From positions 1,386,501 to 1,450,500 of the forward strand of contig JAKZZE010000005.1 in the NCBI GenBank assembly GCA_024220505.1: a stretch of 64,000 bases of DNA, read 5' to 3'. This document shows positions 11,777 through 22,687 of the stretch, piece after piece. Origin of the DNA: Rhizopus arrhizus. Its lineage: Eukaryota > Mucoromycota > Mucoromycetes > Mucorales > Rhizopodaceae. The notes below the pieces were generated by a model. It was not told the origin of the DNA, did no database searches, and saw only the letters and a list, made by a program, of their open reading frames with translations. The stretch's first letter is position 1. Each line of letters starts with the position of its first letter. The position numbers and the translations under genes are program-made.

Positions 11777-13404
11777 TAATCCCGGTTATAATTGATGGTG
11801 TTATATTTATAATCACAAGTGAGATCCGAAACGGGGTGTGGACTTGTGTGAATGGCAAGGGGGGGGGGATGGGTTTGAGGAATCACACAGAAAACTAAAG
11901 ATAACCTTTTGTTTTTTCTTTTCTACATTAATAATCTATAGTCTCCGATTATTTCTACTTTCTGGTTTTTTTTTTCTTGCTTTTTTCTTTAAAAAAAAAA
12001 TGCAGTGAATTGATATGATTTTAGCATATAAACATTCTTTGATTTCATTCTAGAAAAATAAAGTATTTCGTTAGAATGTCCTACAAGCAAAAATGACGTA
12101 CTTGTAGAACGTTTCAGTACAAACGGAAAAATTTATTTTCCTCTCTATTGTTCTTTTCTAATTGATAAACAGGCCTTTATGCTTATAAAAGAAATTCGAA
12201 TTTTTGCGGCAAAGAGATGGTAGACAAGGATTTATATGTGAATGTAAGAGATCAAGTTGAGGATAAAAAAGAAAGTGTTTAGATATACAAGTGTGTGTGT
12301 GTGTATGTGTAGGTATATTGTTTGAAAGTAAATAAAATAAAAAAAGTCTCGTTATATTCTGAACTTTAAATGAATCCGGCTTTTCTATTTTTTATCATGT
12401 ATTCAAGGATAATCTTTCGGTAAAGGACTCTATTTGCTGAGTACACTGTCAAATTTTAATATTCCTTGATTAATTTCTTTAGCTCTTTATTTTTTTTTTT
12501 TTACTTTTACAACTTTGTTGATAGAGAATCATTAGGGTATGTCATGCTATTATCACGTTATGACACATTATAGATTAAAAGACTTTGCAATGCTTTTGTG
12601 GGATGTATAATTCGGAACATTAATTATCCACAGTGGATGACTCCGTTCGGTAAAATATAATTAACCTTTTTCACTATTTTGTTTATTTTTGCTTGCTTTT
12701 ATCAGAAAAAATAAAATAAAATTAAGACTTCATTTGGATTAGCTCAATTTTGAATTTCCCTGGCAATAAAGATAGTCCATCTGCCCTTTTTTTTTTTTGA
12801 CACTTGATTGTGTAACATGGAAAAACATTTTTTTTTGTGCAGTGGATTTGCATAGAATAAGAAAGAACAAACGAAAAAAGGCAATCGTCGGATTTATGAT
12901 TACACAAGATATCGATTCATCTTTGTTTCTATTGTGGATTATCCTCAATTTCAGACAACATCGTCTGTAAATTCTTTTTTCTTGCTCCTTTTACGCGTTT
13001 TCATTCAATAGTTAACATATACAAGGTTTATTCTAAAAAGTCTTGATGGGTCATCCTTGAATATTTAAGACAAAAGTTGCACATGTTTAACCCTTTTTAT
13101 TTAAAAAAAAAATCGAATCTCTTTTGGTCACTGCACAAATGAACAATTCTTTCTATCCAAGTTTCACACCATTTTTGTGTAAATAACAAAATGAATAGAA
13201 TCCAATCAATCAATCAAAATGTAGTCAAATTAAAGATATGTTTGTGTCAAGCAAGAAATGAAATCAGACCACAAAATTATTTTATGTTGCTGTGATTCAA
13301 GTAAAATGACGTGTAACTTGACAAATGCGCAGTTACTTGTAACAAAACACATGTAAAAGAAAAAAAAAGAAAAAAAGGGACGTATTTTTTTTGGGTTGGT
13401 TTTT
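11722..13404. other. Long AT-rich intergenic region
   Basis: Upstream region of the Ytp1-like gene, with a run of about 24 A residues (11751-11776) just above its start, a G run near 11862, and a GT-rich microsatellite at about 12290-12312. No convincing coding or RNA gene was found on either strand. Confidence 0.5.
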
Positions 13405-13600
13405 CCATGTTGAATGCAAGGTTTTATTAGTGTTGAAAAGAATATATGCTAATGTTGAATTACAAAAGTACAAATGTTGAATCTATGGTACAAATAATGT
13501 TGAAAAGAATTATGTTGAATATATAAAAAGGGGGAATATGTTGAATATGTAAAAAAGTTGGAATATGTTGAATATACAAGAGAGTATTATGTTGAAAATA
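13405..13600 (-). repeat. Nine-copy TTCAACAT array in the bZIP 3' flank
   Basis: In mRNA sense (minus strand) the motif TTCAACAT, or TTCAACAC once, occurs at about 13407, 13431, 13452, 13474, 13498, 13512, 13538, 13564 and 13589, immediately downstream of the bZIP stop codon. Spacing is irregular, 14-26 nt. Several copies sit in the longer context ATATTCAACATATTC. It is not a simple microsatellite because the sequence between copies differs. If transcribed it would form most of the bZIP 3' UTR. Confidence 0.8.
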
Positions 13601-13603
13601 TTT

Positions 13604-14422
13604 TTAAGCTTTGTTAACCTTGTCAAGCAATAAACCACGAAGGAATTTGATTTCTGCTTCGAGGTTATTGACTCGTTCTTGAAGATGATCTGATTTGACA
13701 GTCATTTCACGAACAGATTGTTCCATTGCTTGTTCACGCAACTTCTTCTTGACACGGAAACGTGCACTGGCAGCAGTGTTGCGACGGCGTTTGTCTTCAT
13801 CTGTTGTCGATCCTTCTTCAACATTCTCTAAAGGACGCTTGACACCAGCTACAGCTTTCGTCTGTGTCATATTAGGAGAACCAGGAGACACAGGGTTAGC
13901 AGCAGCGGTAGACAAGAGAGCAGCCAAGAGTTGATTGGAGTTTGCTACATGAGCCAAAGGAGAAGTCGAGGGCTTAGGAAGCAAGATTTGACGAGTAGCA
14001 GCTACAGGAGGAACAGGAGCAGGCGCCAAAGGACGTGGTTGAATACGCTTTAATGGTGTTTGTTGTTGTTGTTGTTGTTGTTGCTCCAAGTGTTGCTTGG
14101 GCAATTCATAATCCAAGTAATTAGCAAGTGTATCGTATGTGACAGGATCTAACCCAGAAGACTTTAACTGTGAAGGTGTTGGACTCTTTGACTTATCATC
14201 ATCATAGATGCCTACACCAGGTTTGACATCAAATGTGAATTGAGCATTGCTCTAAAAAAATTTTTTTTTTTCGTTAGTCATCCTGATGGCTTTTTTTATA
14301 TACTAAATATTTACCCATAAGTCAAGTTCGTCAGCAACCTCCTTTTCATATTGTAAAGTTGCTTCTGCTGGTGTATCAAACACCAGGGAGTCTAATCCTG
14401 CCACATCGTAATTGTAAGACAT
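13604..14422 (-). CDS. bZIP transcription factor, Cys-3/Met4-like
   Basis: Nuclear DNA-binding regulator of 251 aa encoded by two exons (14422-14315, 14251-13604). The C-terminus has a textbook basic region, RRRNTAASARFRVKKK, followed by a leucine zipper containing LQERVNNLEAEIKFLRGLL. The NTAASARFRxKKK form of the basic region is characteristic of the fungal Cys-3/MetR/Met4 group, which controls sulphur assimilation, so a related role is inferred but not shown. The N-terminus is acidic (activation-like), with an eight-Gln run, and is followed by a Pro/Ala-rich segment. The start Met precedes SYNYDVAGLDSLVF. The 3' flank carries an unusual repeated 8-mer, suggesting post-transcriptional control. 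Confidence 0.92.
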
Positions 14423-15617
14423 ATTTTTTTGTTTTTGTATGATTGATGAATGGAAAAACAAGGAAACAAAAAAAAAGTTTTTTTCCACTGTATTTGTAAT
14501 ATTCGGTATGACAAATAAATTTCTCAACCAATCATTTTTGAATACATTATCAATAAGTGACTGTTACAATCGGGTATTGAATTAGATAATCTGTATTCCA
14601 AAAGTGCAACTCTAACCTCTTGGATAAAAATGCACAGGGATCGAGACTTTGCTGAATAATCCTACACTTTGTCAAGCTGAAGGTTTAAAAAAGAAGGAAT
14701 TGGGATATATGAAATGGATAATAGCTCAAAGAGACTAAAAATTTTGCAAAAATCAAATGAATAAAGAATTTAAGCCTAGATCTGAAACAATAATGGAAAG
14801 GATAACTTTTTTTTTTAAAAAAAAGAATGCTGTTTATTTTTATAGGAGATCAAATAAAGACAAGATAATGACCTAAGCAATTTAGACTGTTTTAAGAACT
14901 CTTTCTCTAATGTGGACAAATTTAGTCTTTTAAATAATCTTTTCATTGTTGAAGAAATAGTCATTGTGTTTTCTTAATCTTCTGACTATTAAACACTAGC
15001 AAATTTTTATCTTTTTCTGATTTGTTATAAACTCTATAAGCTATGAAACACTACCTTCAATCATATCTTTATGATGTATATCTTTTTAACGTATGAGTAG
15101 AGAAGTGTTGAAATTTATGCATACTGGTATGCTTCGCTATGTAAAGCTTGAGCTGTATCATACACTGAAGGCTTAAATATTGCTTTATTTACAAAACCAG
15201 TAAATTCTAGTGAATCAGTGTATTCCAAAGCCACTTATCTTTACATAATTTCTGTCTAGAGGATATTTAGTTTGGCTTTCATCTTAGAGGGCTTTAATAT
15301 CATTACGATCAACAAGACAACCACCGCGACATTTTTCCCAGGAAATTGTTCCACTAAACTTGCTTTGTGTCTCCCGCCAAGTTTAACAATTCAGATGCGA
15401 TTTCTAAATGTAAGTAGTGTATATTAGCAACTGTGTATACTCAGTGTATGCAAATGGTTTACCATCGTCTAAGCTTTTTAAAGTCATTATGAGAACTTTT
15501 ATATTTACTGTAACAAAATCCTAATTTTTAAAAGTCACAAATTTCTAATATTCTTTGATGACGATAAAAAAGTCGTAAGTGGGCTATGCAGTTTATTTCT
15601 TTCCTTTTTGTTAAGCC
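14423..15617. other. AT-rich intergenic region
   Basis: Promoter-side region of the bZIP gene and beyond. Apart from short A/T runs (for example around 14810-14825) I see no gene on either strand. Confidence 0.45.
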
Positions 15618-15972
15618 TGCAATTGCGTAATCCCTAGATGTACCGTTTTCCCTTGGGACTACTTTCTCTAGCAGTAGGGCAATTGCAGCAACTGTCTGAT
15701 CCCTAGATGTATCGTATTTCCTTTACTGGGTCTTCTTTCTCTAGCAGTAGGGCAGTTTAGTTATGTTTGAATCGTTACAACGCGTGATCCCTAGATGTAC
15801 CGTTTTCCCCGGGTCTACTTTCTCTAGCAGTAGGGCAATTGCCTGATCCCTAGATGCATCGTCTTCCCCGGGTCTACTTTCTCTAGCAGTAGGGCGTTAT
15901 AACAATAGTCTGATCCCTAGATGTATCGTATTTCCTTTACTGGGTCTTCTTTCTCTAGCAGTAGGGCTATTT
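15618..15972. repeat. Five-copy array of hairpin repeats with covarying arms
   Basis: Five units share an almost invariant core that begins TCCCTAGATG and ends CTCTAGCAGTAGGGC: 15631-15680, 15700-15753, 15788-15836, 15847-15895 and 15914-15967. Two subtypes exist in the middle: copies 1, 3 and 4 are 49-50 nt with CCGTTTTCCC or close variants; copies 2 and 5 are 54 nt with TCGTATTTCC. CCCTA and TAGGG at the core ends are complementary. Directly outside, the arms differ between copies yet remain complementary: TGCAATTGC/GCAATTGCA (copy 1), AACTG/CAGTT (copy 2), AATAG/CTATT (copy 5). Copies 3 and 4 together are enclosed by GTTACAACGC/GCGTTATAAC with one mismatch. This is the pattern expected of a conserved RNA or cruciform fold. 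No open reading frame runs through it. Strand of function is unknown. Confidence 0.85.
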
Positions 15973-16587
15973 GGGTTTGGGGGATAAACATAACTATTTT
16001 TTTGGGAGTAGAAATGTCTCTACCTTCTCGTGGTTACTCCTGTCAGTAAAAGCGTACTGTTTTGAAGCGGAAAGAGACATATTTTATTTTAAATAAAATG
16101 TATTTCAACTATTATGTCTTATCCAGATTTTGGCTTTCAGTTGTGTTGTTTGATTTTTGCTGATGAATTATTCGTCTTCCCTCATTAAAATAACGTTAGT
16201 GACTATATATATTCACGGAAATTTGAACAATTATTGCAGCAATAAACAATCCTTTTTTTCTTGATTTTGCACTTGTAGACATGGCAACAAAAAACTAGCT
16301 AAATGAGAACAAATCCAAGTAAAAGCATGGGAGTAGTTTGAAGACAGCCGATGCGTGTGTGAACTCTCATGCTGACATTTGTTAAATCAAAGACAGAAAT
16401 AACATGTTAAAGAGAAGTAGCAGATGGTTCCTTTCTTAACTGAATCATTCATCGTTCTGAACATAGAAGCTTGATGCTTCAGTAACACACACCTCCCCGT
16501 CAACAAAAAGATCTTTGGGCTCAACTCCGTGCTTACTAATAGCATATCCTTATCCTTCTTCATAAAAAGATAGTATATTCATTTCAG
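15973..16587. other. Flank between hairpin array and transposase relic
   Basis: AT-rich sequence without a convincing gene. The 8-mer GCAGATGG near 16419 recurs just after the LINE poly(A) tract near 18179; this may be chance. Confidence 0.4.
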
Positions 16588-17616
16588 ATGAATGTAGTGC
16601 AGTGTAAAATGTTAAGAATATATGCTGCTTTTCGTAGCGATAAACTTGCTAAGAATGAAATAGTACAAGACGGAATAACTGAAGCGTCTAAAACAGTTAC
16701 AGAAAAAGATCTAATAAGCTATGCTCAATATTTTACTTTTTTCGAACCTTGTTTACGTAAAGAACATAATCGTTGTGTTCTAAATTTTCAGATGTATCAA
16801 TAACCGCTTCAGGTGTAAACAAACATATGAAAGGAAAATGTGGATTATCATTAAAATAATCAAAACTGTATACCCTCATAGGATGCGCCTAGAATGCTGA
16901 AATTACGTTTTGAAATTATAACGCAATAGAAGGCTACCGGTGTATATTATATGGCAAATTGTATGTTTATGGATGAATCAGGATTTAATGCACATCAGAT
17001 ACGAAAACGTGCTTGGTCTCGTATAGGTGAGCCTGCAGTTGTTACAGTACCACCTCAAAAAGAAGTGAATATGAGTATCATTGGATGTATAGCTTCATGG
17101 GGAATAATCAATTTTTGTAAAGTTGAGCCGCTTAAATCAAGCGATGCTGCTTTGATTCAGAAAGAATTTCCTCAATCCGAAAAAAAAAGAAAAAGAAAGG
17201 TGAATACAGAAGAAGATTCCAAGCCAAAGGTGAAAAAAGGTACAACAGCCTATCATGTTGTGAAATTCATTGAAGTAACTATGGACATTTTAGATAAACA
17301 GAACAAAAAAGGAGTTTTCATTATGATGGATAATTGCAGGATTCACCACTCTGATTTTGTTATAGAAGCCATTAACAAACGTGGCTATAAGCTTCTTTTC
17401 CTATCACCTTACTTGCCATTTCTTAATCCTATTGAAGAGTGTTGGGCAAAAGTCAAGACGAATACTAGAAGAAATCAATTGAGTAAGGTAGATCAGCTTA
17501 CACCCAGAATTGCTGCTGCATGCGCTGCTGTTACTGCTGAAGATTGTCAAGGTTGGATTAGACATTCAAAAACATTTTGGGATAGATGTTTGTCAAAAGA
17601 ACTTTTGCTATGTTAA
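16588..17616 (+). pseudogene. Decayed Tc1/mariner-type (DDE_3) transposase
   Basis: The last 221 codons (16951-17616) are open and encode a DDE_3 endonuclease domain: FMDESGF supplies the first Asp, MMDNCRIHHS the second, and SPYLPFLNPIEECWAKVK the catalytic Glu. The last Asp-to-Glu spacing is 34 residues, as in the Tc1/mariner/IS630 group. A Lys/Glu-rich insertion (EKKRKRKVNTEEDS) lies between the first and second motifs. Upstream, sequence resembling the helix-turn-helix region is broken across frames: an open piece at 16588-16803, then VSITASGVNKHMKGKCGLSL in another frame, with several stops between. Terminal inverted repeats were not found by eye. Interpreted as an inactive DNA transposon. 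Confidence 0.85.
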
Positions 17617-18175
17617 GTCCGTATGGTACAGACTTCTTCATAAGAAATTATTCACTCGAGCCAATCTGCATAGAATCATACCAGAAAAGGTAGACTACGA
17701 CTATTGCCAATTCTGCAAACTACCAGAAACAGAGCAGGATATGCACTTTAATTGTATTCAAAAACAAGGCCTGTGGAACGCAGCCTTCAAGAAATACTTA
17801 TCAAATCCTAAAGATCCCAACTGCAGCTCAATACTCGAGGACCTATCTACACTTTGATTATCCAAGTATTACATCTTACACTACCATGACAAGTTTACAA
17901 TCCATGATTTTTTTGCTACAGTCATTCGATTCATTCGGAAAGCCCACTGGCAACAATTCTTTGAACAGACTCCTGTCTTGGATGAGATTGTCCTCAATCA
18001 AATCCAGAAGGAATTATTGAAACTGTCCGCTTACAATTCTTTATCCTAATACCTTTTGTATTTTCGCGACAAATCACTGTTTCATACACTTGTATCGCTC
18101 TTAACCCTTATACTCTTTGATGAGTTTTAATAAATATTAAAAGTTTCATCCATAAAAAAAAAAAAAAAAAAAAAA
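17617..18175 (+). mobile_element. 5'-truncated LINE 3' end with poly(A)
   Basis: From about 17617 the frame encodes VWYRLLHKKLFTRANLHRII followed by CQFCKLPETEQDMHFNC, the zinc-ribbon-like tail (zf-RVT type) that follows reverse transcriptase in fungal non-LTR retrotransposons. A stop interrupts it near 17857, and related coding can be followed to about 18047. A 3' untranslated stretch and a run of about 23 A residues (18153-18175) follow. Missing RT domains plus a poly(A) end is the classic product of incomplete target-primed reverse transcription. It abuts the transposase relic, as if inserted at its 3' end. Confidence 0.8.
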
Positions 18176-18232
18176 AGGCAGATGGAATAATTTTGGCTTT
18201 ATACTTTTTTTTTCTGCTGCTGTCGTAAAAAG

Positions 18233-19480
18233 CTAATGATTGTTATTCAAAAGAGGGGCTCTTTCATGATGAGAATTCTGTCCATCATCTTTAGAAGAAC
18301 GATATGAGGATGTGTCATTGTTGGTGACAAAACAAAAGATTTCAGATAATAATGATTTGATATCTTGAAATACATTTGCTTTATATTTATGCACTCTTTC
18401 TGAGCGTAATCGATGTCGCTTATCTATCAAACGATGAATACAGTACTAATAAAAAAAAAGTTAGACAGTATACTTGATAAAGAAATATGTCATACAGTAA
18501 CTACAGCGAGTACACTTAGACTAGAGGTGGCTGATATCATGAATGTAATGATTTGCTGATACATGACAGCATTCATTATGGGTGCTCCACCCAATATTTG
18601 GCCTGTCATCGCTCCAGGGATAGTAATCAATCCAGCTACTGACATTCGATTGATAGTGGGTAATAATGCTACTCGGATCGCATCTTTAGCTATACTTCTT
18701 CCAGCCTCTTTTCGTGTTGCTCCAAAGCTCAAATAAGTTTCAATCTGTTCTGATTCTTCACCTGCCTTTCTTAAACAAGTCGTTAATCCTACTGCCATTG
18801 CGCCTGATGTAATGCCCAATAATAGTCCAACTGTCGGAATAAATAATTCAGGTAACCAAAATTGCTTTTCATTTATAGCATAGCGTGTTCCAATGATGCC
18901 AATAAAGAAAGTTGAAAATATTGTCGATAAAAGCACGGTAGGGAACTATGTATGATAAGTACTATGATAAATGAGTGGACTATACAAACCATCCCACTAA
19001 AAGACCATTCAGATTTGTTATAAACAGTTTCACATGAACTTAAAAAGACAAGTAAAACTATACAAACATACATATTAATAAAAGACGCCTATAAAGCATT
19101 CATCCAAGCAAATATTACATGTCATGAGCATAACAAGTATAGGATGTTTAGCTTTAAAGATATTGTCAAGTATATTTCCCTATTCAAAATCCTAGATAAA
19201 CAATAGAGATCCAAATACAAACAAATACTTGCCATAATTGTTAATTGAATAATACATCTTATCGAGCTTGTCAATAAAGATTTCTCAAGCTTTAACCCAA
19301 GAAAAAATGAAATGATACCTAATACCACGCTTTTCTTTTTAGCTTAAAATTAATGAATTCAGTGTACTTATTACCATTGATAATAATAAATGAAGATGCT
19401 ATTGCTACATTGTACCATGTTAAATCGGGAAGCTGTTCGCTATTGTCCTGTTTAAGCAAGTATTGAATGAGAACATCCAT
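18233..19480 (-). CDS. FetB/ALS3-like (UPF0014) ABC permease
   Basis: Membrane subunit of the UPF0014 family, comprising bacterial FetB (iron export) and plant ALS3/STAR2 (aluminium tolerance). Read from MDVLIQYLLKQ at 19480 over several exons. Conserved pieces are VVLGIISFFLGLKLEKSLL, IRCIIQLTIMG, CETVYNKSEWSFSGM, FIPTVGLLLGITSGAMAVGL, a cytosolic loop with ETYLSFGATRKEAGR, and LITIPGAMTGQILGG. About seven hydrophobic segments are present. The C-terminus is cytosolic and Ser/His-rich. One intron appears to use a GC donor (ATG then GCAAGT), needed to reach MGNILDNIFKAKHPILV in frame. The next intron joins ATGACAT to TTTTACTTG. With these the gene is intact. Its ATP-binding partner is not in the window. 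Metal or small-molecule transport is inferred. Confidence 0.82.
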
Positions 19481-20865
19481 AAGAAAAAAAAAAGACGTTG
19501 AATTACATAAATCATTATGATTTCTTTAATAAAAAAAAATTATCCGAAATGACGTGTGGCTGCTATGTTTTTCGTTTTCATGCATTTTCAGGTATTTGAC
19601 TCCGCCTCAAAAAGGACAATACTTTGAAGTATTAATCAGTATCCAGTTGATCATCATCGTTGTGATCTCGTATAATTTTCTCATTTCCAGCAAGACAAAA
19701 AGTAAAGCATAGGCTGAATGCTACTATAAATAATTATATTTTTGAGTGGCTATGTACATGACAAATTTATTGTTTTATTTATAACTATAGCATCTTGATC
19801 CAATTAGAGAAGTCTATCTGACAAATAATTCATCTTTTTCAGTATGCTCTCTTTTGTATTTATGAAAGCCACATGCAACTTAAAGTTCTTTTTTGTTTTA
19901 TAAAGAGGACTAACTTATTAAGCAGATGTGTATGAACATAGTAAATTATAAGCAACTTGTCTAAAGAATTAAATTTCTATTGTTACAAAGGGCCTCATCT
20001 ATCTTTCCATCTCTTAAAATACTTTGTGGGGATACTTTTGATCTTTTTGGATGAATTGTAATTTTGAAGTTTTTCACTGGCGAATGCTTTGTATTTCCAT
20101 CTAAAATTTAAATTTTATTAGAGCTGCTGTAACACCAAGAGCCAATTCTCTCACTTTGAAAATTCAAATCATTCCGTTCCTTTATCTTTAATTCTGAATA
20201 TGCTGTCACTAATTGTTTTTATTCATTTTTGATTTTTCTTTTTTTTTTTTTTTTTTTTTTTTGCTGTAGAATCATAAAGCAAACAATAACATAAAGTAAT
20301 TTAAATATCTACCAAGTCTTTCAAATACTATACATCTCATGAATATGCTCTCAATTTTGTTTTTGGAAGCGATAAAATAGGTTGAATGCGGTTAAAATGT
20401 AAACAATTTATTTTTCTTGCAGTAAAATAAAGAGTATTAGAACTCAATTTATAATATATTATTTATTCTGTTATAATCTCACTGTTTCTATTTCATGATA
20501 GAAGAACCATTGACAAGTGAAAATAAAGGACATAAGCCAGTGACATATTGAGATCGATAGCCAGATTCTTAAAATAATAATTGTTTTGCTTTTGCAGTAA
20601 ATGGGGCTTATTGTATACGCTTTGTCATGCGTATTTCTTTTTTAAGAACAATAAATGTAGACACGTTAAATACTGTACACAAAAAGAGGGATAGTTACCC
20701 AAATATGGCATCAAAGCCCTTTTTCTTTATTATTGAGGAATGGAAGTCCGCGTGGAATCTTTCCCCCCCTTCACGTGTGCTCAATTATTTTAGCTTGTCA
20801 TTTCATTACAAGTTCATTTCTTTCTTCTTTCTTTTATTTTTTTCCCCCTATTTTTATTATAAAAT
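19481..20865. other. AT-rich intergenic region
   Basis: 1.4 kb with a poly-T run near 20238-20262. Upstream regions of the divergent permease (minus) and the next gene (plus). Nothing coding was recognised. Confidence 0.5.
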
Positions 20866-22275
20866 ATGGATCGACAAGAACAACAAAAGACTTTGGGTAT
20901 CGTTCCTTTAATGTTAAAAGATGAAATCAAACAAAAAATGAAGCAAAAGGGATTTAGAATGATGTTGGAGACTCCTATTGAATCTATGAATGAATTAACA
21001 GAAACATTTCAAATCGCTAAAAAGTAATTATATCACAAATAAAGATGATGGAGAACACTAACATCTACTTTCTTTTATAGCCAATTACCTGTCTTTGGCT
21101 TTGTTTTACGAGGCAAAGATGTGATTCGCGTTTGGTTAGCAATGATAAAGCAAGAAAAAGAGTAAAAATAGATTTTGTTTCCCCTCTCCCCAAAAAAAAA
21201 ACTTTATTAAAGGATGGTTATGATAGGGCACAAAGGGATATATGCTTTTTGCATGCTAGTAGCTCAAAAAATGATGCAGAAAAAGAAATAAATTTGTACC
21301 AACATTTAGTATTGGCTACGAAGAAGAATATGAATAGTGAAAGCAAGACAATCTCATCCAAATCAAATGCATTGGCACAAAAAAAGGCAGCAGTACGTCC
21401 AACAAATCGTACAACCTTAAACACAAAAGATGCTACTCGGGCCCCAAGATCATCTCAGCTGGTATGATGCTTCATTTAATTTCGTTATATTTTATTGACA
21501 TAAATTCTTTGTTTAGAATAATAAACAAACCAAAGTAGGAAACTCCGCAGCATCAAGGAAAACATTAGATGGTGTAACAAACAAATCAGCAAGTGGCTTC
21601 CCTGCAAAAAAGGTGTTGTCACCCAAGAGTGATGCATCCAAGAACACATCTTCTGCTCTTGTCAGTACTGGAAGGACCAAGAGACCGGGTAAATCACTTG
21701 AAAAGACAAGAGTCGTCGCAAAGCCTTCTCCTGTCCAAAAGAAAAGTGACACAAACAAAACAATAGAGAAAAAAGAGGAAAAGGAACGGGTCCAAGAAGA
21801 AAAAGGAGAGTCAATCGCTGTTGAAGAGCAGATGATGACAGATCCAGAAGAGCTTGCTGTCAAAGAAAGGTCAGAGGAGGCAGTGCTTCAGCCTGTATCT
21901 CAACTGTCTACTTGTTCAAGCACCCTTTTTGATGAACACGATGCAGAAGTTGCCGCAACAACAACTCGCCTTTTGGTGAATCATGAAAACCAAATAGAGC
22001 CATGTTCGTCTGTGAGAAGTTCGAGTCTCTCACCCAACTCTGTAACATCTCTTCCTAGACCTGAAACACCTGAAATCAGTGAGATCCGAAGCAAGTTTGA
22101 ACAAAACATTCAAATAAGTCATCATGAAAAAATATCACCAAGACCAACTTCTAAGGTGTCTAATGAACTTGTCTCCCGTATTAAAGAAATGAAGCCAAGA
22201 GACCCAGCTGGATCTAAAGTCAAAAGTATGGTGGAATTCTTTATGGATGAAAATTTGAACAAATGGGAGTTTTAA
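20866..22275 (+). CDS. Unrecognised protein with long Ser/Lys/Glu-rich tail
   Basis: Read from MDRQEQQKTLGIVPLMLKDE at 20866. After an 80-residue globular-looking N-terminus (MLETPIESMNELTETFQIAK, then LPVFGFVLRGKDVIRVWLAM) the protein becomes disordered: basic Ser/Thr/Lys repeats, then Glu-rich and Ser/Pro-rich segments. It ends in a conserved-looking short element, VKSMVEFFMDENLNKWEF. Introns fall near 21027-21079, 21164-21226 and 21463-21516; the second uses the acceptor at GATAG so that the reading continues with AQRDICFLHASS. No named domain is recognised. The basic, disordered character suggests a nuclear or cytoskeletal adaptor, but this is only inference. Confidence 0.7.
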
Positions 22276-22687
22276 TATAGAAAAGATGATTTCACTCTAC
22301 ATCTCACTACACAAACATATACACATATCTATACACATTCATTTACACATACAAGCATATAATTATTTTTCCTTTGCTCATTAAAATAATGTTTTACTTG
22401 AATCAGTCATATTGACAAAGTGAAAACAAAGGACATGGTTTAGATCCTTCAAGCCAATCTAATTTATTCTTAATATTCACTGGAAAAGTCAAGAGATTAA
22501 TACAATTATTCCAGAGCCTGAATTAGATATTCATACCTAATATCTTTTTAAAGATAAGCATCTTGAGTAGTAAATTTTAATATAAAAAACACTCCAATCC
22601 CCGCTTCAGTCATTTTTCTCTTTTTTTTTATGTGTCTCGAGCGTTCATTCCCTTCTTTTTTTTTTTTTCTCTTTATGAAGCAGGAAA
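22276..22687. other. Intergenic region
   Basis: Spacer between two tandem plus-strand genes. Contains an ACACATA-type microsatellite (about 22306-22350) and two poly-T runs. No gene was recognised. Confidence 0.45.

Noticed and set aside
15618..15972. CRISPR array
   Set aside because: Repeats are long, have variable complementary arms and no regular unique spacers; a eukaryotic nuclear context also argues against it.
15618..15972. Hammerhead ribozyme or interstitial telomeric repeat
   Set aside because: No CTGATGA/GAAA hammerhead core is present; CCCTA and TAGGG occur once per unit at fixed hairpin positions, not as tandem telomere repeats.
19122..19260. FetB/ALS3-like gene as a pseudogene
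   Set aside because: Premature stops disappear if a GC-AG intron and the following GT-AG intron are spliced, restoring the conserved residues.
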